Source of the DNA: Flavobacteriaceae bacterium
Lineage (GTDB): Bacteria; Bacteroidota; Bacteroidia; Flavobacteriales; Flavobacteriaceae
NCBI GenBank assembly: GCA_013002065.1
Contig: JABDKT010000235.1
Location: 1 to 35,226 of the forward strand
DNA: 35,226 nucleotides
Reading direction: 5' to 3'
In this document: positions 1 to 9,966 of the stretch, in pieces
Layout of the letters: every line of letters starts with the position of its first letter
Numbering within the stretch: the first letter of the stretch is position 1
Translations under genes and position numbers: made by a program
Notes under the pieces: model-generated
Told to the model about the DNA's origin: nothing
Databases searched by the model: none
Seen by the model: the letters and a program-made list of their open reading frames with translations, nothing else

Positions 1-1060
1 ACTTAGGTTCTATTACCGCACCGGTCCGTTCGCTAGTTCCTACCTTATTGAGGTGTTGTTCAATTTTATCAATCACACCCAAGGATTCCAACTCCTTTAC
101 AATTTCTTTTCTTGCGACAAAACGATCTTTGCCTTCATAGTGCATTCCGAAGCTATTCAAAGTTCCATCGTCGTTCAAAATGTCGATCACCTCCAATTGG
201 TGCTTATCCCCTAACATTTTGTCATTTTCATCGTGGGCCGGGGTAACTTTAAGACAACCCGTACCAAACTCCATAGTAACATATTCGTCTTCGATAATAG
301 GTATCACCCTGTTGCAAACTGGAACAATGGCCTTCTTGCCCTTTAGGTGTGCATATCTTTCATCCTCCGGATTGATACAAATTGCAGTATCACCTAATAT
401 CGTCTCAGGTCTTGTGGTTGCGATGGTAAGGTGTTCTTCGCTACCTTCAATTTTATAATTTAGATAGTAAAGATTCCCCTGTTTTTCTTCGTAAATAACC
501 TCTTCATCGCTCAAAGTAGTTTGAGCTTCGGGATCCCAGTTTACCATTCGGTAGCCGCGGTAAATGTTCCCCTTTTTATATAAATCGATAAAAACTTTGA
601 TCACAGATTCGGACAAATCGTCATCCATGGTAAACTTGGTTCTTTCCCAATCGCATGAGGCACCGAGTTTCTTTAGCTGTTCGAGAATAATTCCTCCGTG
701 TTTATGTGTCCATTCCCAGGCGTGCTCGAGAAACTTTTCTCGACCAATTTCGTTTTTATCTATGCCCTCAGATTTCAGCTTATTCACTACTTTGGCTTCC
801 GTAGCAATGGAGGCATGGTCTGTACCGGGAACCCAGCAGGCGTTAAATCCTTTCAATCGGGCCCTTCGAATTAATACATCTTGGATGGTATTATTTAACA
901 TATGCCCCATATGTAGTACACCGGTAACATTTGGAGGCGGAATTACAATGGTATATGGCTCTCTTTCATCCACTTCACTATGAAAATAGTTATGCTCCAT
1001 CCAGTAGCTATACCACTTATCTTCAACGTTTTGCGCACTATATTTTGCCTCTAATGCCAT
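1..1060 (-). CDS. valS: Valine--tRNA ligase, N-terminal part (3' end of gene runs off the window)
   Basis: Reverse-strand translation from the ATG at 1060: [24 protein letters not shown]...[31 protein letters not shown]...[13 protein letters not shown]. Class I aaRS HMGH signature and ValS-specific context. Confidence 0.96.
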   Translation of the reverse strand, partial: MALEAKYSAQNVEDKWYSYWMEHNYFHSEVDEREPYTIVIPPPNVTGVLHMGHMLNNTIQDVLIRRARLKGFNACWVPGTDHASIATEAKVVNKLKSEGIDKNEIGREKFLEHAWEWTHKHGGIILEQLKKLGASCDWERTKFTMDDDLSESVIKVFIDLYKKGNIYRGYRMVNWDPEAQTTLSDEEVIYEEKQGNLYYLNYKIEGSEEHLTIATTRPETILGDTAICINPEDERYAHLKGKKAIVPVCNRVIPIIEDEYVTMEFGTGCLKVTPAHDENDKMLGDKHQLEVIDILNDDGTLNSFGMHYEGKDRFVARKEIVKELESLGVIDKIEQHLNKVGTSERTGAVIEPK

Positions 1061-1188
1061 TTTTGGTCCAATTTTTGAAAAGTAATGAGCAAAAGTAGTT
1101 ATATCTACAGGATTATAAAAGTGAATAACTTATTTTGCAGGTTGTACAAAAGTTATATACTTTAGTAACCCTTAAAAATCAAGAAACC

Positions 1189-1584
1189 ATGAAAAAAATT
1201 ATTTTAGTAGCCGTAATCGCCCTAGTTAGTTTTGCTGCTAATGCTCAAGCCAAGTTTAAGTTTGAGAAAGAAAGTATTGATTATGGCGCCATAGCTAAAG
1301 GAAGCGATGGAGTAAGAGAATTTAAATTTACCAATGTAGGAGATCAAGATCTTATCATTAGTGATGTGAAGTCTAGTTGCGGTTGTACGGTTCCGGAAAA
1401 ACCAACCGAAGCAATTGCACCGGGAGCTTCAAGTTCAATAAAAGTAAAGTACGATACCAATAGAGTAGGTAAAATTAGAAAGACAATAACTGTTTATTCT
1501 AATGCCGATGAGCCCATAAAGGCACTGAAAATAAAAGGTGAAGTCCTGGCCGATGGAAAATCGGTTCTCGAGAAAACCGAATAA
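1189..1584 (+). CDS. DUF1573 domain-containing secreted protein
   Basis: Signal peptide MKKIILVAVIALVSFAANAQA; 'FKFTNVGDQDLIISDVKSSCGCTVPEKP' is typical of DUF1573. Start moved from 1135 to 1189, where the signal peptide begins. Confidence 0.88.
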   Translation: MKKIILVAVIALVSFAANAQAKFKFEKESIDYGAIAKGSDGVREFKFTNVGDQDLIISDVKSSCGCTVPEKPTEAIAPGASSSIKVKYDTNRVGKIRKTITVYSNADEPIKALKIKGEVLADGKSVLEKTE

Positions 1585-1601
1585 ACACAATTATATATGA
1601 T

Positions 1602-1630
1602 AAAAACCGCCCTTCAAGGCGGTTTTTTTT
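1602..1630. terminator. Bidirectional intrinsic terminator between convergent genes
   Basis: AAAAACCGCCcttcaaGGCGGTTTTTTTT: GC stem flanked by A-tract and T-tract. Confidence 0.85.
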
Positions 1631-2984
1631 ATAATACCTCTTTTAAAACAAATCGGTGCTTCGAAATCTTTCCATCTCTGTTCACTTCTACCAAGATTTT
1701 TTTTCCACTTCGGGAAGAAAATAATTCAGTAATATCGGGAAGTTCATATTCATAGGTGGGTTTGCCGTTAATGGAAACCACCTCGTCTCCTTTTAACAAA
1801 CCTGCTTCGGCCGCCGGTGAACCTGAGCGAATTTCAGCAATAATATATTTAGGTGCCAGGAAGAAGGTTAAAACAGGTGCGACATCAATAGTAACAGCAT
1901 TCATCGCAGTACTTCTATCGGTTCCAAATCGGAAACTTCTTCCGGTCCCTCCTTTTACATTGGTCACAGGCACCATACCATCATGTTCGACGATTATCCC
2001 CGCCATATTATAATGAAATGGATCGCCGAAAAATCTATTTTTTCTTAGAATCATTTGACGCTCTCTGTAGTTCATCGTGACCGTAAACCTTTTTAAAATA
2101 TCGGCACCTAAACTTCCATCGCGATTCAGAAGTAACTTTACATCCTCCACGGCTGAAGAATCGGGATACGAAACATTTACATTTTCCAATTTAAACTTAC
2201 CCAATCGAACTTCATCTAGTTTGGATCGTTTGCCATAAACGCTTCCACTTAATCCCAGTCCGAGAAAGTCTTTAAAATAGTTTGGCGGATCTTCCTTCAC
2301 TCCTATGCTTTCATCAAATAGCCAAACAGCATCACTTGCACCCGAATCAACCAACAAGACAACTTCGTATTCCTGTCCTCTGGATTGAACTTTATTGGTT
2401 ATGTAAGGCTTTCGCTTCCTAAATTCTATGTCGAAGGACTCACAATTCCGACAAGAGGATTGTTTATAATATTGTGGATCGTAAATGGTTAAAAGTCTAG
2501 AGTCATAATCGGTTTTGACGATAAAATCTTTAAAGAAATCGTATCCAATTACACCATGAATGGGCAGTCCCATGCGTGGAGAAAAGTTGATGCTTTTGTC
2601 GAAGATTACATACACCATGTGATTCTTATCCACAGCATCTCCAATTTTCATTTTATTATTACGGCTTTTTAAAGCTTGGATATCCCCGCCTCCACCAAAC
2701 CCTTTTATGCTTACCGGAGTTACATTATTGATTTCCAATGAATCGTTTTCTGTAAGACTGAAAAGCAAGGTATAATTGACCCCGGTATCTAATAAAAAAG
2801 TAAGCTCTTTTCCATTGAGCTCCACAGGTACAAGCACTAAATTATTAATAAACTTAAAGCTGAATCGATCCTTTTTCTTGAAGTCTGGTAATTTGAATCC
2901 GTTTTGTGAAATCAAAGGTGCGGTAGCGCTGGATAAAAGGACGAAAAAAAACAAAAATGGTACTAAATGCAGGAATTTTTTCAT
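1629..2984 (-). CDS. Retropepsin-like aspartyl protease with C-terminal PDZ domain
   Basis: Signal peptide; two aspartyl motifs (FLLDTGVNYTLL and LLVDSGASDAVWLF); C-terminal PDZ-like 'IIAEIRSGSPAAEAGLLKGDEVVSINGKP'. Confidence 0.88.
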   Translation of the reverse strand: MKKFLHLVPFLFFFVLLSSATAPLISQNGFKLPDFKKKDRFSFKFINNLVLVPVELNGKELTFLLDTGVNYTLLFSLTENDSLEINNVTPVSIKGFGGGGDIQALKSRNNKMKIGDAVDKNHMVYVIFDKSINFSPRMGLPIHGVIGYDFFKDFIVKTDYDSRLLTIYDPQYYKQSSCRNCESFDIEFRKRKPYITNKVQSRGQEYEVVLLVDSGASDAVWLFDESIGVKEDPPNYFKDFLGLGLSGSVYGKRSKLDEVRLGKFKLENVNVSYPDSSAVEDVKLLLNRDGSLGADILKRFTVTMNYRERQMILRKNRFFGDPFHYNMAGIIVEHDGMVPVTNVKGGTGRSFRFGTDRSTAMNAVTIDVAPVLTFFLAPKYIIAEIRSGSPAAEAGLLKGDEVVSINGKPTYEYELPDITELFSSRSGKKILVEVNRDGKISKHRFVLKEVL

Positions 2985-3078
2985 TCACTTAAGAAGATAT
3001 AAAAATTCCTTCAAAAGGAGTCTAATTGTCCAAATTTTAATAAATATTTCGCAACTTTGTTCTCTAATTTCATAAAAT

Positions 3079-4269
3079 ATGCCTTCAGTATCTACCAAAG
3101 GACATAATATGCCGGAATCACCCATCAGAAAATTGGTTCCTTATGCAGAACAAGCTTATAAAGAAAACAAAACGGTTTATCACTTAAACATAGGTCAACC
3201 CGATATAAAATCTCCAAAAGTCGCTATGGACGCTGTGGCTGCACATTCACTGGAAATTTTAGCCTACACCCGTTCGGAAGGCTCAGAACCCTACCGAGAA
3301 AAAATCGCCAACTACTATTTTCACAACAAAATTGATGTAGATGCAGACGATATCATCGTAACCACAGGAGGAAGTGAAGCGCTTTTATTCGCTATGGGAA
3401 GTATTTGCGATGAAGGTGATGAAGTTATCATTCCAGAACCATTCTATGCCAATTATAACGGATTCGCAACCGCATCGGGAGTAAAAATCGTCCCGGTGAT
3501 ATCGAAAATAGAAGACAATTTTGCGTTGCCTCCAATTTCAGAATTTGAAAAACTAATCACTCCAAAAACAAAGGCAATACTTATTTGCAATCCAGGGAAT
3601 CCTACCGGTTATCTGTATTCTCAAGAGGAAATAAAAACACTAGCCGAGATTGTAAAAAAACACGATCTGTTCCTAGTGGCAGATGAAGTTTACAGGGAGT
3701 TTGCATACGACGGATTGGAACACTATTCCATCTTGCAAGAAGATGGAATGGAAGAGTATGCCATAATCATCGACTCGGTGTCCAAGCGATACAGCATGTG
3801 TGGAGCGAGGATAGGTTGTTTGGTTTCGAAAAACAAACAGGTAATTTCTACAGCTTTGAAATTTGCTCAGGCTAGATTGAGTCCGCCAACATTTGCTCAA
3901 ATCGCCAGTGAGGCGGCCTTAGAAACACCGCAAAGTTATTTTGACGAAGTGATTGTAGAATACACAGATCGAAGAGACACGCTAGTGATGGAACTTCAGA
4001 AAATCCCGGGAGTAAAAGTGGGAGTTCCAAAAGGAGCTTTTTACTGTATCGTGGAATTACCCGTCAAAAACAGCGACGATTTTGCCCAGTGGCTATTGGA
4101 GAAATTTGATTTGGATGGTGAAACGATTATGGTGGCTCCTGCCGCAGGATTTTATTCCAGTCCCGGTGTTGGCCTTAATCAGGTGAGGATTGCTTACGTC
4201 CTTAAAAAAGAAAGCTTGAGAAGAGCCGTGGAAATATTAAAAGCTGCCTTGAAAGCTTATCCTAATTAA
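3079..4269 (+). CDS. Pyridoxal phosphate-dependent aminotransferase (aspartate aminotransferase-like, fold type I)
   Basis: 'YHLNIGQPDIKSP', 'NPGNPTGYLYSQEE', 'VADEVYREF', 'SVSKRYSMCGARIG' (PLP lysine context). Confidence 0.93.
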   Translation: MPSVSTKGHNMPESPIRKLVPYAEQAYKENKTVYHLNIGQPDIKSPKVAMDAVAAHSLEILAYTRSEGSEPYREKIANYYFHNKIDVDADDIIVTTGGSEALLFAMGSICDEGDEVIIPEPFYANYNGFATASGVKIVPVISKIEDNFALPPISEFEKLITPKTKAILICNPGNPTGYLYSQEEIKTLAEIVKKHDLFLVADEVYREFAYDGLEHYSILQEDGMEEYAIIIDSVSKRYSMCGARIGCLVSKNKQVISTALKFAQARLSPPTFAQIASEAALETPQSYFDEVIVEYTDRRDTLVMELQKIPGVKVGVPKGAFYCIVELPVKNSDDFAQWLLEKFDLDGETIMVAPAAGFYSSPGVGLNQVRIAYVLKKESLRRAVEILKAALKAYPN

Positions 4270-5282
4270 TGCATATTGAAAACCACAAATCGTTAAAGGA
4301 GTTCAATACTTTTGGTATTGATTGTAAGGCAAGCCATTTTGTTTCGGTGAGTTCTATTTCAGAATTAAAAGAAGTTCTAAAAGCACCTCAATTCAAGGAT
4401 CCTTTTATTCTAGGCGGAGGTAGTAATATTCTACTTACGCAAGATGTAGATCGCCCGGTAATTCATGTGAATCTCAAGGGTATTTCTGAAATATCTGAAA
4501 CCGACAACCATATCGTATTACAAGTTATGGCCGGCGAAAACTGGCATGAATTGGTGCAATATTGTTTGTCCAAAGATTATGGAGGAATCGAAAACCTATC
4601 TTTAATTCCCGGCAATACTGGAACGGCACCTATTCAAAACATTGGAGCCTATGGAGTTGAACTAAAAGACGTCTTTGATAGTTGCACGGCTTTGAACTTA
4701 GAATCGTTAGAGGAAACAGTATTTTCTAAAGCCGATTGTAAGTTTGAATATCGCAATTCGATATTTAAGCAAGAATTGAAAGGAAAAGTGATAATTACGA
4801 GCGTCAATTTAAGGCTCACAAAAAACAATCATACGCTTCATACTTCATACGGTGCCATCCAACAAATGCTAGAGGACAGTAAAATTACTAATCCCACAAT
4901 ACAAGATATTTCCGAAGTAGTGATCGCCATTCGGTCCTCTAAGTTGCCCGATCCTAAAGAATTGGGAAATAGTGGGAGTTTCTTTAAAAATCCGGTGCTG
5001 AATGCAGAAGATTTTCAGAACTTCCGATTGCAAAACCCTGAGGCTCCATTTTATGAAATATCGGCTACCGAATTTAAGATTCCCGCAGGTTGGCTTATTG
5101 AAAAAGCCGGATTTAAGGGCAAACGTTTCGGAGAGGCCGGAGTGCACGAAAAACAGGCATTGGTGTTGGTGAATTATGGAAATGCCAAAGGCGAAGAGAT
5201 TTGGAACCTCGCACAGCTTATCCAATCAAAGGTAAAAGAACAATTCGGAATTTATATCGAGCCGGAGGTTAACGTAATCTAA
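4269..5282 (+). CDS. murB: UDP-N-acetylenolpyruvoylglucosamine reductase
   Basis: 'NTFGIDCKA', 'LGGGSNILLT', 'LSLIPGNTGTAPIQNIGAYGVELKD', 'YRNSIFK', 'GNSGSFFKNPV', 'PAGWLIEKAGFKG'. Start overlaps the preceding stop (TAATG). Confidence 0.97.
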   Translation: MHIENHKSLKEFNTFGIDCKASHFVSVSSISELKEVLKAPQFKDPFILGGGSNILLTQDVDRPVIHVNLKGISEISETDNHIVLQVMAGENWHELVQYCLSKDYGGIENLSLIPGNTGTAPIQNIGAYGVELKDVFDSCTALNLESLEETVFSKADCKFEYRNSIFKQELKGKVIITSVNLRLTKNNHTLHTSYGAIQQMLEDSKITNPTIQDISEVVIAIRSSKLPDPKELGNSGSFFKNPVLNAEDFQNFRLQNPEAPFYEISATEFKIPAGWLIEKAGFKGKRFGEAGVHEKQALVLVNYGNAKGEEIWNLAQLIQSKVKEQFGIYIEPEVNVI

Positions 5283-5878
5283 TCGAGACTCAGCACTTTT
5301 CCAATCACATGCACAGTTCCGTTGGAACCATTTATATCCGATTTCCCAATATAGGCTATGTTATCGCTGGCATCTTTTAAGACCAGATCATTGTCTTGCA
5401 TAAAAGCAGTGAGGGTAGCCCCACCCATGGTCTTTATTTCTGCCGTGCCATTTTGTTTGATGGCCTGTAAAATTGCTGCCGAGCTTAGATTTTCGGCAAC
5501 TATGTGATTTTCCAATAAACGCTTTAAATCCGGTAAATTTTTCGGGTTTAATAGTACATCCATTTTCTCTTTGGGAACTTGCTCAAAAGCATCGTTTGAA
5601 GGAGCCAAAAGCGTAAAGGGTCCTTCATTCTTCATAAGCTCATCTGTAAGGCCCGCACTAATAGTAGCACTTACGAAAGTTTTTAATTCCGGCGTAGTCA
5701 TTGCCTTCCGAAACACACTATTTACAACTTGCTCCGCCTCCTTTGGAACAGTAGAAGTTGAATTGTCATTGGTTTCGGTGGACGTTGCCTCTCCGTTGGT
5801 TTCTTTGGAATCCGATTTACAGGAAATAATTAATAGGGCGAAAAATAGAACACTAAAAAATAATCGAACTTGCTTCAT
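5279..5878 (-). CDS. Fasciclin-domain lipoprotein
   Basis: Lipobox-like 'LLIISC'; fasciclin features 'GPFTLLAPSNDAFEQVPKE', 'LKRLLENHIVAENL', 'GTVHVIGKVL'. Confidence 0.92.
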   Translation of the reverse strand: MKQVRLFFSVLFFALLIISCKSDSKETNGEATSTETNDNSTSTVPKEAEQVVNSVFRKAMTTPELKTFVSATISAGLTDELMKNEGPFTLLAPSNDAFEQVPKEKMDVLLNPKNLPDLKRLLENHIVAENLSSAAILQAIKQNGTAEIKTMGGATLTAFMQDNDLVLKDASDNIAYIGKSDINGSNGTVHVIGKVLSLD

Positions 5879-5964
5879 GGATGAATTAATTAAAAGCCTA
5901 AAATTACTATAATTCTAATTATATGACGAAGAAAGATTGTATTTTTGTCTTCTATTATTACAAC

Positions 5965-6168
5965 ATGGAATTACTTCTTCTAACTTTAGGTTTATTGTTG
6001 TTAGCCGTAGCCGGAATTGCTATAAAAATTTGGGCTAAAAAAGATGGTAAATTTGCCGGAACCTGTGCAAGTCAAAGTCCGTTTCTAAATAAGGAAGGTG
6101 AAACTTGCGGATTCTGTGGCAAAACTCCCGATCAATTCGAAAATTGCTCCGGAAAACCAAACGAATAA
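5965..6168 (+). CDS. Small single-TM protein with a Cys-rich C-terminus
   Basis: One hydrophobic helix (MELLLLTLGLLLLAVAGIAIKIWAK) then CASQSPFLNKEGETCGFCGKTPDQFENC. Start chosen at 5965 because a TATTTTTG -7-like box lies in the proposed N-terminal extension. Confidence 0.75.
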   Translation: MELLLLTLGLLLLAVAGIAIKIWAKKDGKFAGTCASQSPFLNKEGETCGFCGKTPDQFENCSGKPNE

Positions 6169-6187
6169 AAAATTATAACTTGTAGCC

Positions 6188-7282
6188 ATGTTGCTGCTGT
6201 CTTTATTTTTGGTCGTTGTCCTTCTCAACACCTTTTTCTATGTAATTTTTTCAAAATTTACATTTTCTAAACCTAAAAATCCGACGACACAACCCTCCTT
6301 TCCTGTCTCCTTAATCATTTGTGCTAAAAATGAAGCAGAGAATTTAAAGAAAAATATTCCGCTTTGGCTATCTCAAGATTATCCGGAATTCGAACTTATT
6401 CTCATAAATGATTCATCCACAGACGATACTCAAGAAATCATAGAGTCTTTTGCCACCGAACACCCTCAAGTTCACACGGTAAACATTGATAATAACGAAG
6501 CCTTTTGGAGCAACAAGAAATATTCTCTCACCTTGGGAATAAAAAGAGCCGTTCACCAACGGTTGATATTCACAGATGCCGATTGTGAGCCGGCCTCCAA
6601 TAATTGGCTAAGACTTATGGCCAATCAAATTTCAGAAGAAAAACAATTGGTATTGGGTTATGGAGCTTATCGAAAAAAACCCGGTTTTCTAAATATGCTT
6701 ATCCGTTATGAAACCTTTATAACAGCTGTTCAGTATTTTTCGTTTGCCATGAATGGAATGCCCTATATGGGTGTTGGAAGAAATTTAGCGTATACGGCCA
6801 AATTGTTTTACGACAATCGAGGTTTTATGTCACATATGGAAGTGAATTCGGGTGATGACGATCTATTTGTAAATGAAGTAGCCACCAAACAAAATGTGTC
6901 ACTTTGCTACCATCCGGATGCTTTCACTTATTCTGAACCCAAACAAAGCTTTAAAGATTGGTACCATCAAAAACGCAGGCATATATCGACCGCCAAATTT
7001 TATAAGCCCAACCACAAAACCTTTCTGGCGTTGTATTACTTCAGTAATTTGCTTTTTTGGATACTCACAGCCGTAAGTTTCTTTTTCGTTGATTGGAAAA
7101 TACCGTTAACTCTAATCATATTTAGAATTCTATTACAATATGCATTGTTAGGTAATGCGACAAAACTTTTAAAAGAGCAGTCATTAAAGCCTTGGATCCC
7201 CTTTTTGGAACTGTTTTTGGTAAGTTTTCAATTGATTATCTTTATTTCAAATACCTTCTCAAAACCGAAACGGTGGAAGTGA
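6188..7282 (+). CDS. Glycosyltransferase family 2 membrane protein
   Basis: 'VSLIICAKNEAENLKKNIPLWLSQDYPEFELILINDSSTDDTQ', 'IFTDADCEP', 'KRRHIST' and C-terminal TM helices. Confidence 0.92.
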   Translation: MLLLSLFLVVVLLNTFFYVIFSKFTFSKPKNPTTQPSFPVSLIICAKNEAENLKKNIPLWLSQDYPEFELILINDSSTDDTQEIIESFATEHPQVHTVNIDNNEAFWSNKKYSLTLGIKRAVHQRLIFTDADCEPASNNWLRLMANQISEEKQLVLGYGAYRKKPGFLNMLIRYETFITAVQYFSFAMNGMPYMGVGRNLAYTAKLFYDNRGFMSHMEVNSGDDDLFVNEVATKQNVSLCYHPDAFTYSEPKQSFKDWYHQKRRHISTAKFYKPNHKTFLALYYFSNLLFWILTAVSFFFVDWKIPLTLIIFRILLQYALLGNATKLLKEQSLKPWIPFLELFLVSFQLIIFISNTFSKPKRWK

Positions 7283-7845
7283 CAGAAGCGACAATTTTAG
7301 AGCAAATTCGACAAGCGAAAAAAGGAAAGCAAAGTGCTTTCAATTTTTTGTTAGACTTGTTTTGGAACAATGTCTATGGTTTCCAACTAAAAAGAGTCCA
7401 AAGTGAACATGATGCAGAGGACATAACGATTGAAACCTTTTCTAAAGCCTTCGACAAAATTGAATCTTTCGACGAATCTTATAATTTTAATACTTGGCTT
7501 ATTACCATTTCAAAAAACATTCAAATAGATAAAAGCCGGAGAAAAAAGACCTCGATACAGGCTCAAACCATGGATGCCAGCGCGGAGCATGTGAAGAAGA
7601 TTCCCGACCGAACACCCTCGCCGGAAGACAAGTTGATTACCGAACAGAATTTAGCCGAACTTCTACAATTTATCAAGCAACTAAAACCTCATTATCAAGA
7701 AATAATCAATTTGAGGTATTTCCAGGAAATGAGTTATAACGAAATTTCAGATACGCTCGAAGAGCCTTTGAGCAATGTAAAAGTGAGATTGTTAAGAGCC
7801 AAAAAACTTTTATCGGAAATCATTACCCAACATCGTACTATTTGA
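7279..7845 (+). CDS. RNA polymerase sigma factor, sigma-70/ECF family
   Basis: Region 2 'EHDAEDITIETFSKAFDKIESFDESYNFNTWLITISKNIQIDKSRR' and region 4 'YQEIINLRYFQEMSYNEISDTLEEPLSNVKVRLLRAKKLL'. Track start 7192 is inside the GT2 gene; GTG at 7279 (GTGA overlap) or 7273 is more likely. Confidence 0.92.
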   Translation: MTEATILEQIRQAKKGKQSAFNFLLDLFWNNVYGFQLKRVQSEHDAEDITIETFSKAFDKIESFDESYNFNTWLITISKNIQIDKSRRKKTSIQAQTMDASAEHVKKIPDRTPSPEDKLITEQNLAELLQFIKQLKPHYQEIINLRYFQEMSYNEISDTLEEPLSNVKVRLLRAKKLLSEIITQHRTI

Positions 7846-9050
7846 AAACGTTTTTGAGAAAATTAGGGCCCGGTTTCTTATTTGCCGGAGCCGCCATTGG
7901 AGTTTCACACTTGGTTCAGTCCACCAGAGCCGGAGCCGATTTCGGTTTTGGACTACTTTGGGCGCTTCTTTTAATCAACCTTATTAAATACCCCTTTTTC
8001 CAATTCGGGCCGCGTTATGCCAGTGCCACTGGAAAAAACTTGGTTGAAGGCTATCGATCACTGGGTAAAGGTGTATTGATCGCTTATTTCTTTATCACCT
8101 TTGGAACCATGTTTACCATCCAAACGGCAGTCACCATTGTCACAGCAGGAATCGCTTCCTCCTTATTTGGGTGGGGCTCGTCTATCGTATGGGTAACCAT
8201 AATTACCGGAATTTGTTTTGCAATCTTACTTATTGGTAAGTACAAAATACTGGACACCTTAATGAAGTTTATCGTGCTATCCCTTACCATCAGTACCATT
8301 GTAGCGGTAATTTTGGCAACCAAGTCCGTGGGAACAGTAGATTTTCAACAAATTTTCCCAAAGGATGCGATGTCGATTGCCTTTCTAATCGCATTTATGG
8401 GTTGGATGCCCGCGCCTCTTGACATCTCTATTTGGCATTCGATATGGACGGTGGAGAAGAAAAAAATAAACCCTTCGGTTACTCCCAAACAATCCAATTT
8501 CGATTTTAATGTAGGATATATTACTACCACCTTGCTTGGCATCGGATTTATAGCCTTAGGCGCATTGGTAATGTTTGATAGTGGTGAATCGTTCTCTTCA
8601 AATGGAACTCAATTTGCAAATCAGTTGATTTCCATGTACACGTTGAGTTTAGGAGATTGGGCGAAAATTATAATTGGGGTCGCTGCATTAACAACTATGT
8701 TTAGCACCACACTTACAACACTCGACGCCTCGCCAAGAGTAATGCATCAAACTTCAGAATTATTACTACATAAAGTATTTAAAAAAGGCTATCTCTTTTG
8801 GATTTTGATTTTAATGGGCGGAACCCTTTCGATATTCTTCTTTTTTATTTCTGAAATGGGCCTTCTAATTAAAATCGCTACCATATTGTCCTTTTTAACC
8901 GCACCATTTTATGCCGTCATTAATTTTATACTCGTCAATGGAAAACAAATGCCCAAATCGGAACGACCTTCCCATTTCTTAAACGGACTAAGTATTGTAG
9001 GTATCGTTGTTTTAATTGGTTTCGGCCTTTGGTTTTTAACGACACTTTAA
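7842..9050 (+). CDS. NRAMP-family-like transporter (divergent)
   Basis: N-terminal 'LGPGFLFAGAAIGVSHLVQSTRAGADFGFGLLWALLL' aligns with NRAMP TM1; multiple TM helices. TTG start in a TTGA overlap with the upstream stop. Confidence 0.82.
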   Translation: MKTFLRKLGPGFLFAGAAIGVSHLVQSTRAGADFGFGLLWALLLINLIKYPFFQFGPRYASATGKNLVEGYRSLGKGVLIAYFFITFGTMFTIQTAVTIVTAGIASSLFGWGSSIVWVTIITGICFAILLIGKYKILDTLMKFIVLSLTISTIVAVILATKSVGTVDFQQIFPKDAMSIAFLIAFMGWMPAPLDISIWHSIWTVEKKKINPSVTPKQSNFDFNVGYITTTLLGIGFIALGALVMFDSGESFSSNGTQFANQLISMYTLSLGDWAKIIIGVAALTTMFSTTLTTLDASPRVMHQTSELLLHKVFKKGYLFWILILMGGTLSIFFFFISEMGLLIKIATILSFLTAPFYAVINFILVNGKQMPKSERPSHFLNGLSIVGIVVLIGFGLWFLTTL

Positions 9051-9080
9051 TACAAAAAGGTCGTATCTTTGTACCCAGCT

Positions 9081-9953
9081 ATGGAAGTACAAACTATCGA
9101 TATAAACAAACCCGCACCAAAGCCCAAATGGCTTAGGGTAAAGTTACCGACTGGAAAGAAGTACACCGAGCTTCGCGGCTTGGTCGACAAGTACAATTTA
9201 CACACTATCTGCACCTCCGGAAGTTGTCCAAATATGGGCGAATGTTGGACCGAAGGTACCGCTACTTTTATGATCCTAGGGAATATTTGTACACGTTCTT
9301 GCGGATTTTGCGGTGTAAAAACAGGACGCCCCGAAACAGTAGATTGGGACGAACCTGAAAAAGTTGCGCGTTCTATCAAAATCATGAATATTAAACATGC
9401 GGTGGTTACCTCTGTAGATCGTGACGATCTCAAGGACATGGGTTCCATTATGTGGGCCGAGACTGTAAAGGCTATCCGCAGAATGAATCCTGAAACTACT
9501 TTGGAAACACTTATCCCCGATTTTCAGGGAGTCACACGGCATATCGATCGAATCATAGACGTAGCGCCCGAGGTGGTGTCACACAATATGGAGACTGTTA
9601 AGCGTCTTACAAGGGAGGTTAGAATTCAGGCCAAATACGAGCGTAGCCTAGAAGTATTGCGTTATTTAAAACAACAAGGGATAAAGCGTACGAAAAGTGG
9701 AATCATGTTGGGTCTGGGAGAAACAGAGGAAGAAGTAATACAAACCATGACAGATTTACGATCTGTTGGATTAGATATAGTTACTATTGGACAATACCTA
9801 CAACCTTCCAAGAAGCACTTGCCTGTGAAAGAGTTTATCACTCCGGAGCAATTCAAGAAGTACGAAACAATTGGATTAGAAATGGGCTTCAGGCATGTGG
9901 AAAGTGGCGCCTTGGTAAGATCTTCGTACAAAGCACAGAAACACCTTACTTAA
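9081..9953 (+). CDS. lipA: Lipoyl synthase
   Basis: '[41 protein letters not shown]' (both Fe-S cluster motifs), '[14 protein letters not shown]'. ATG at 9081 preferred over the TTG at 9069. Confidence 0.98.
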   Translation: MEVQTIDINKPAPKPKWLRVKLPTGKKYTELRGLVDKYNLHTICTSGSCPNMGECWTEGTATFMILGNICTRSCGFCGVKTGRPETVDWDEPEKVARSIKIMNIKHAVVTSVDRDDLKDMGSIMWAETVKAIRRMNPETTLETLIPDFQGVTRHIDRIIDVAPEVVSHNMETVKRLTREVRIQAKYERSLEVLRYLKQQGIKRTKSGIMLGLGETEEEVIQTMTDLRSVGLDIVTIGQYLQPSKKHLPVKEFITPEQFKKYETIGLEMGFRHVESGALVRSSYKAQKHLT

Positions 9954-9966
9954 AATTTCAGAAAAA

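Noticed and set aside
180-983. Plus-strand ORFs 180-458 and 564-983
   Set aside because: They are antisense to valS, whose reverse-strand translation is unmistakable; no recognisable domains.
2776-3075. Plus-strand ORF of 99 aa
   Set aside because: Mostly antisense to the signal-peptide end of the aspartyl protease; no homology signal recognised.
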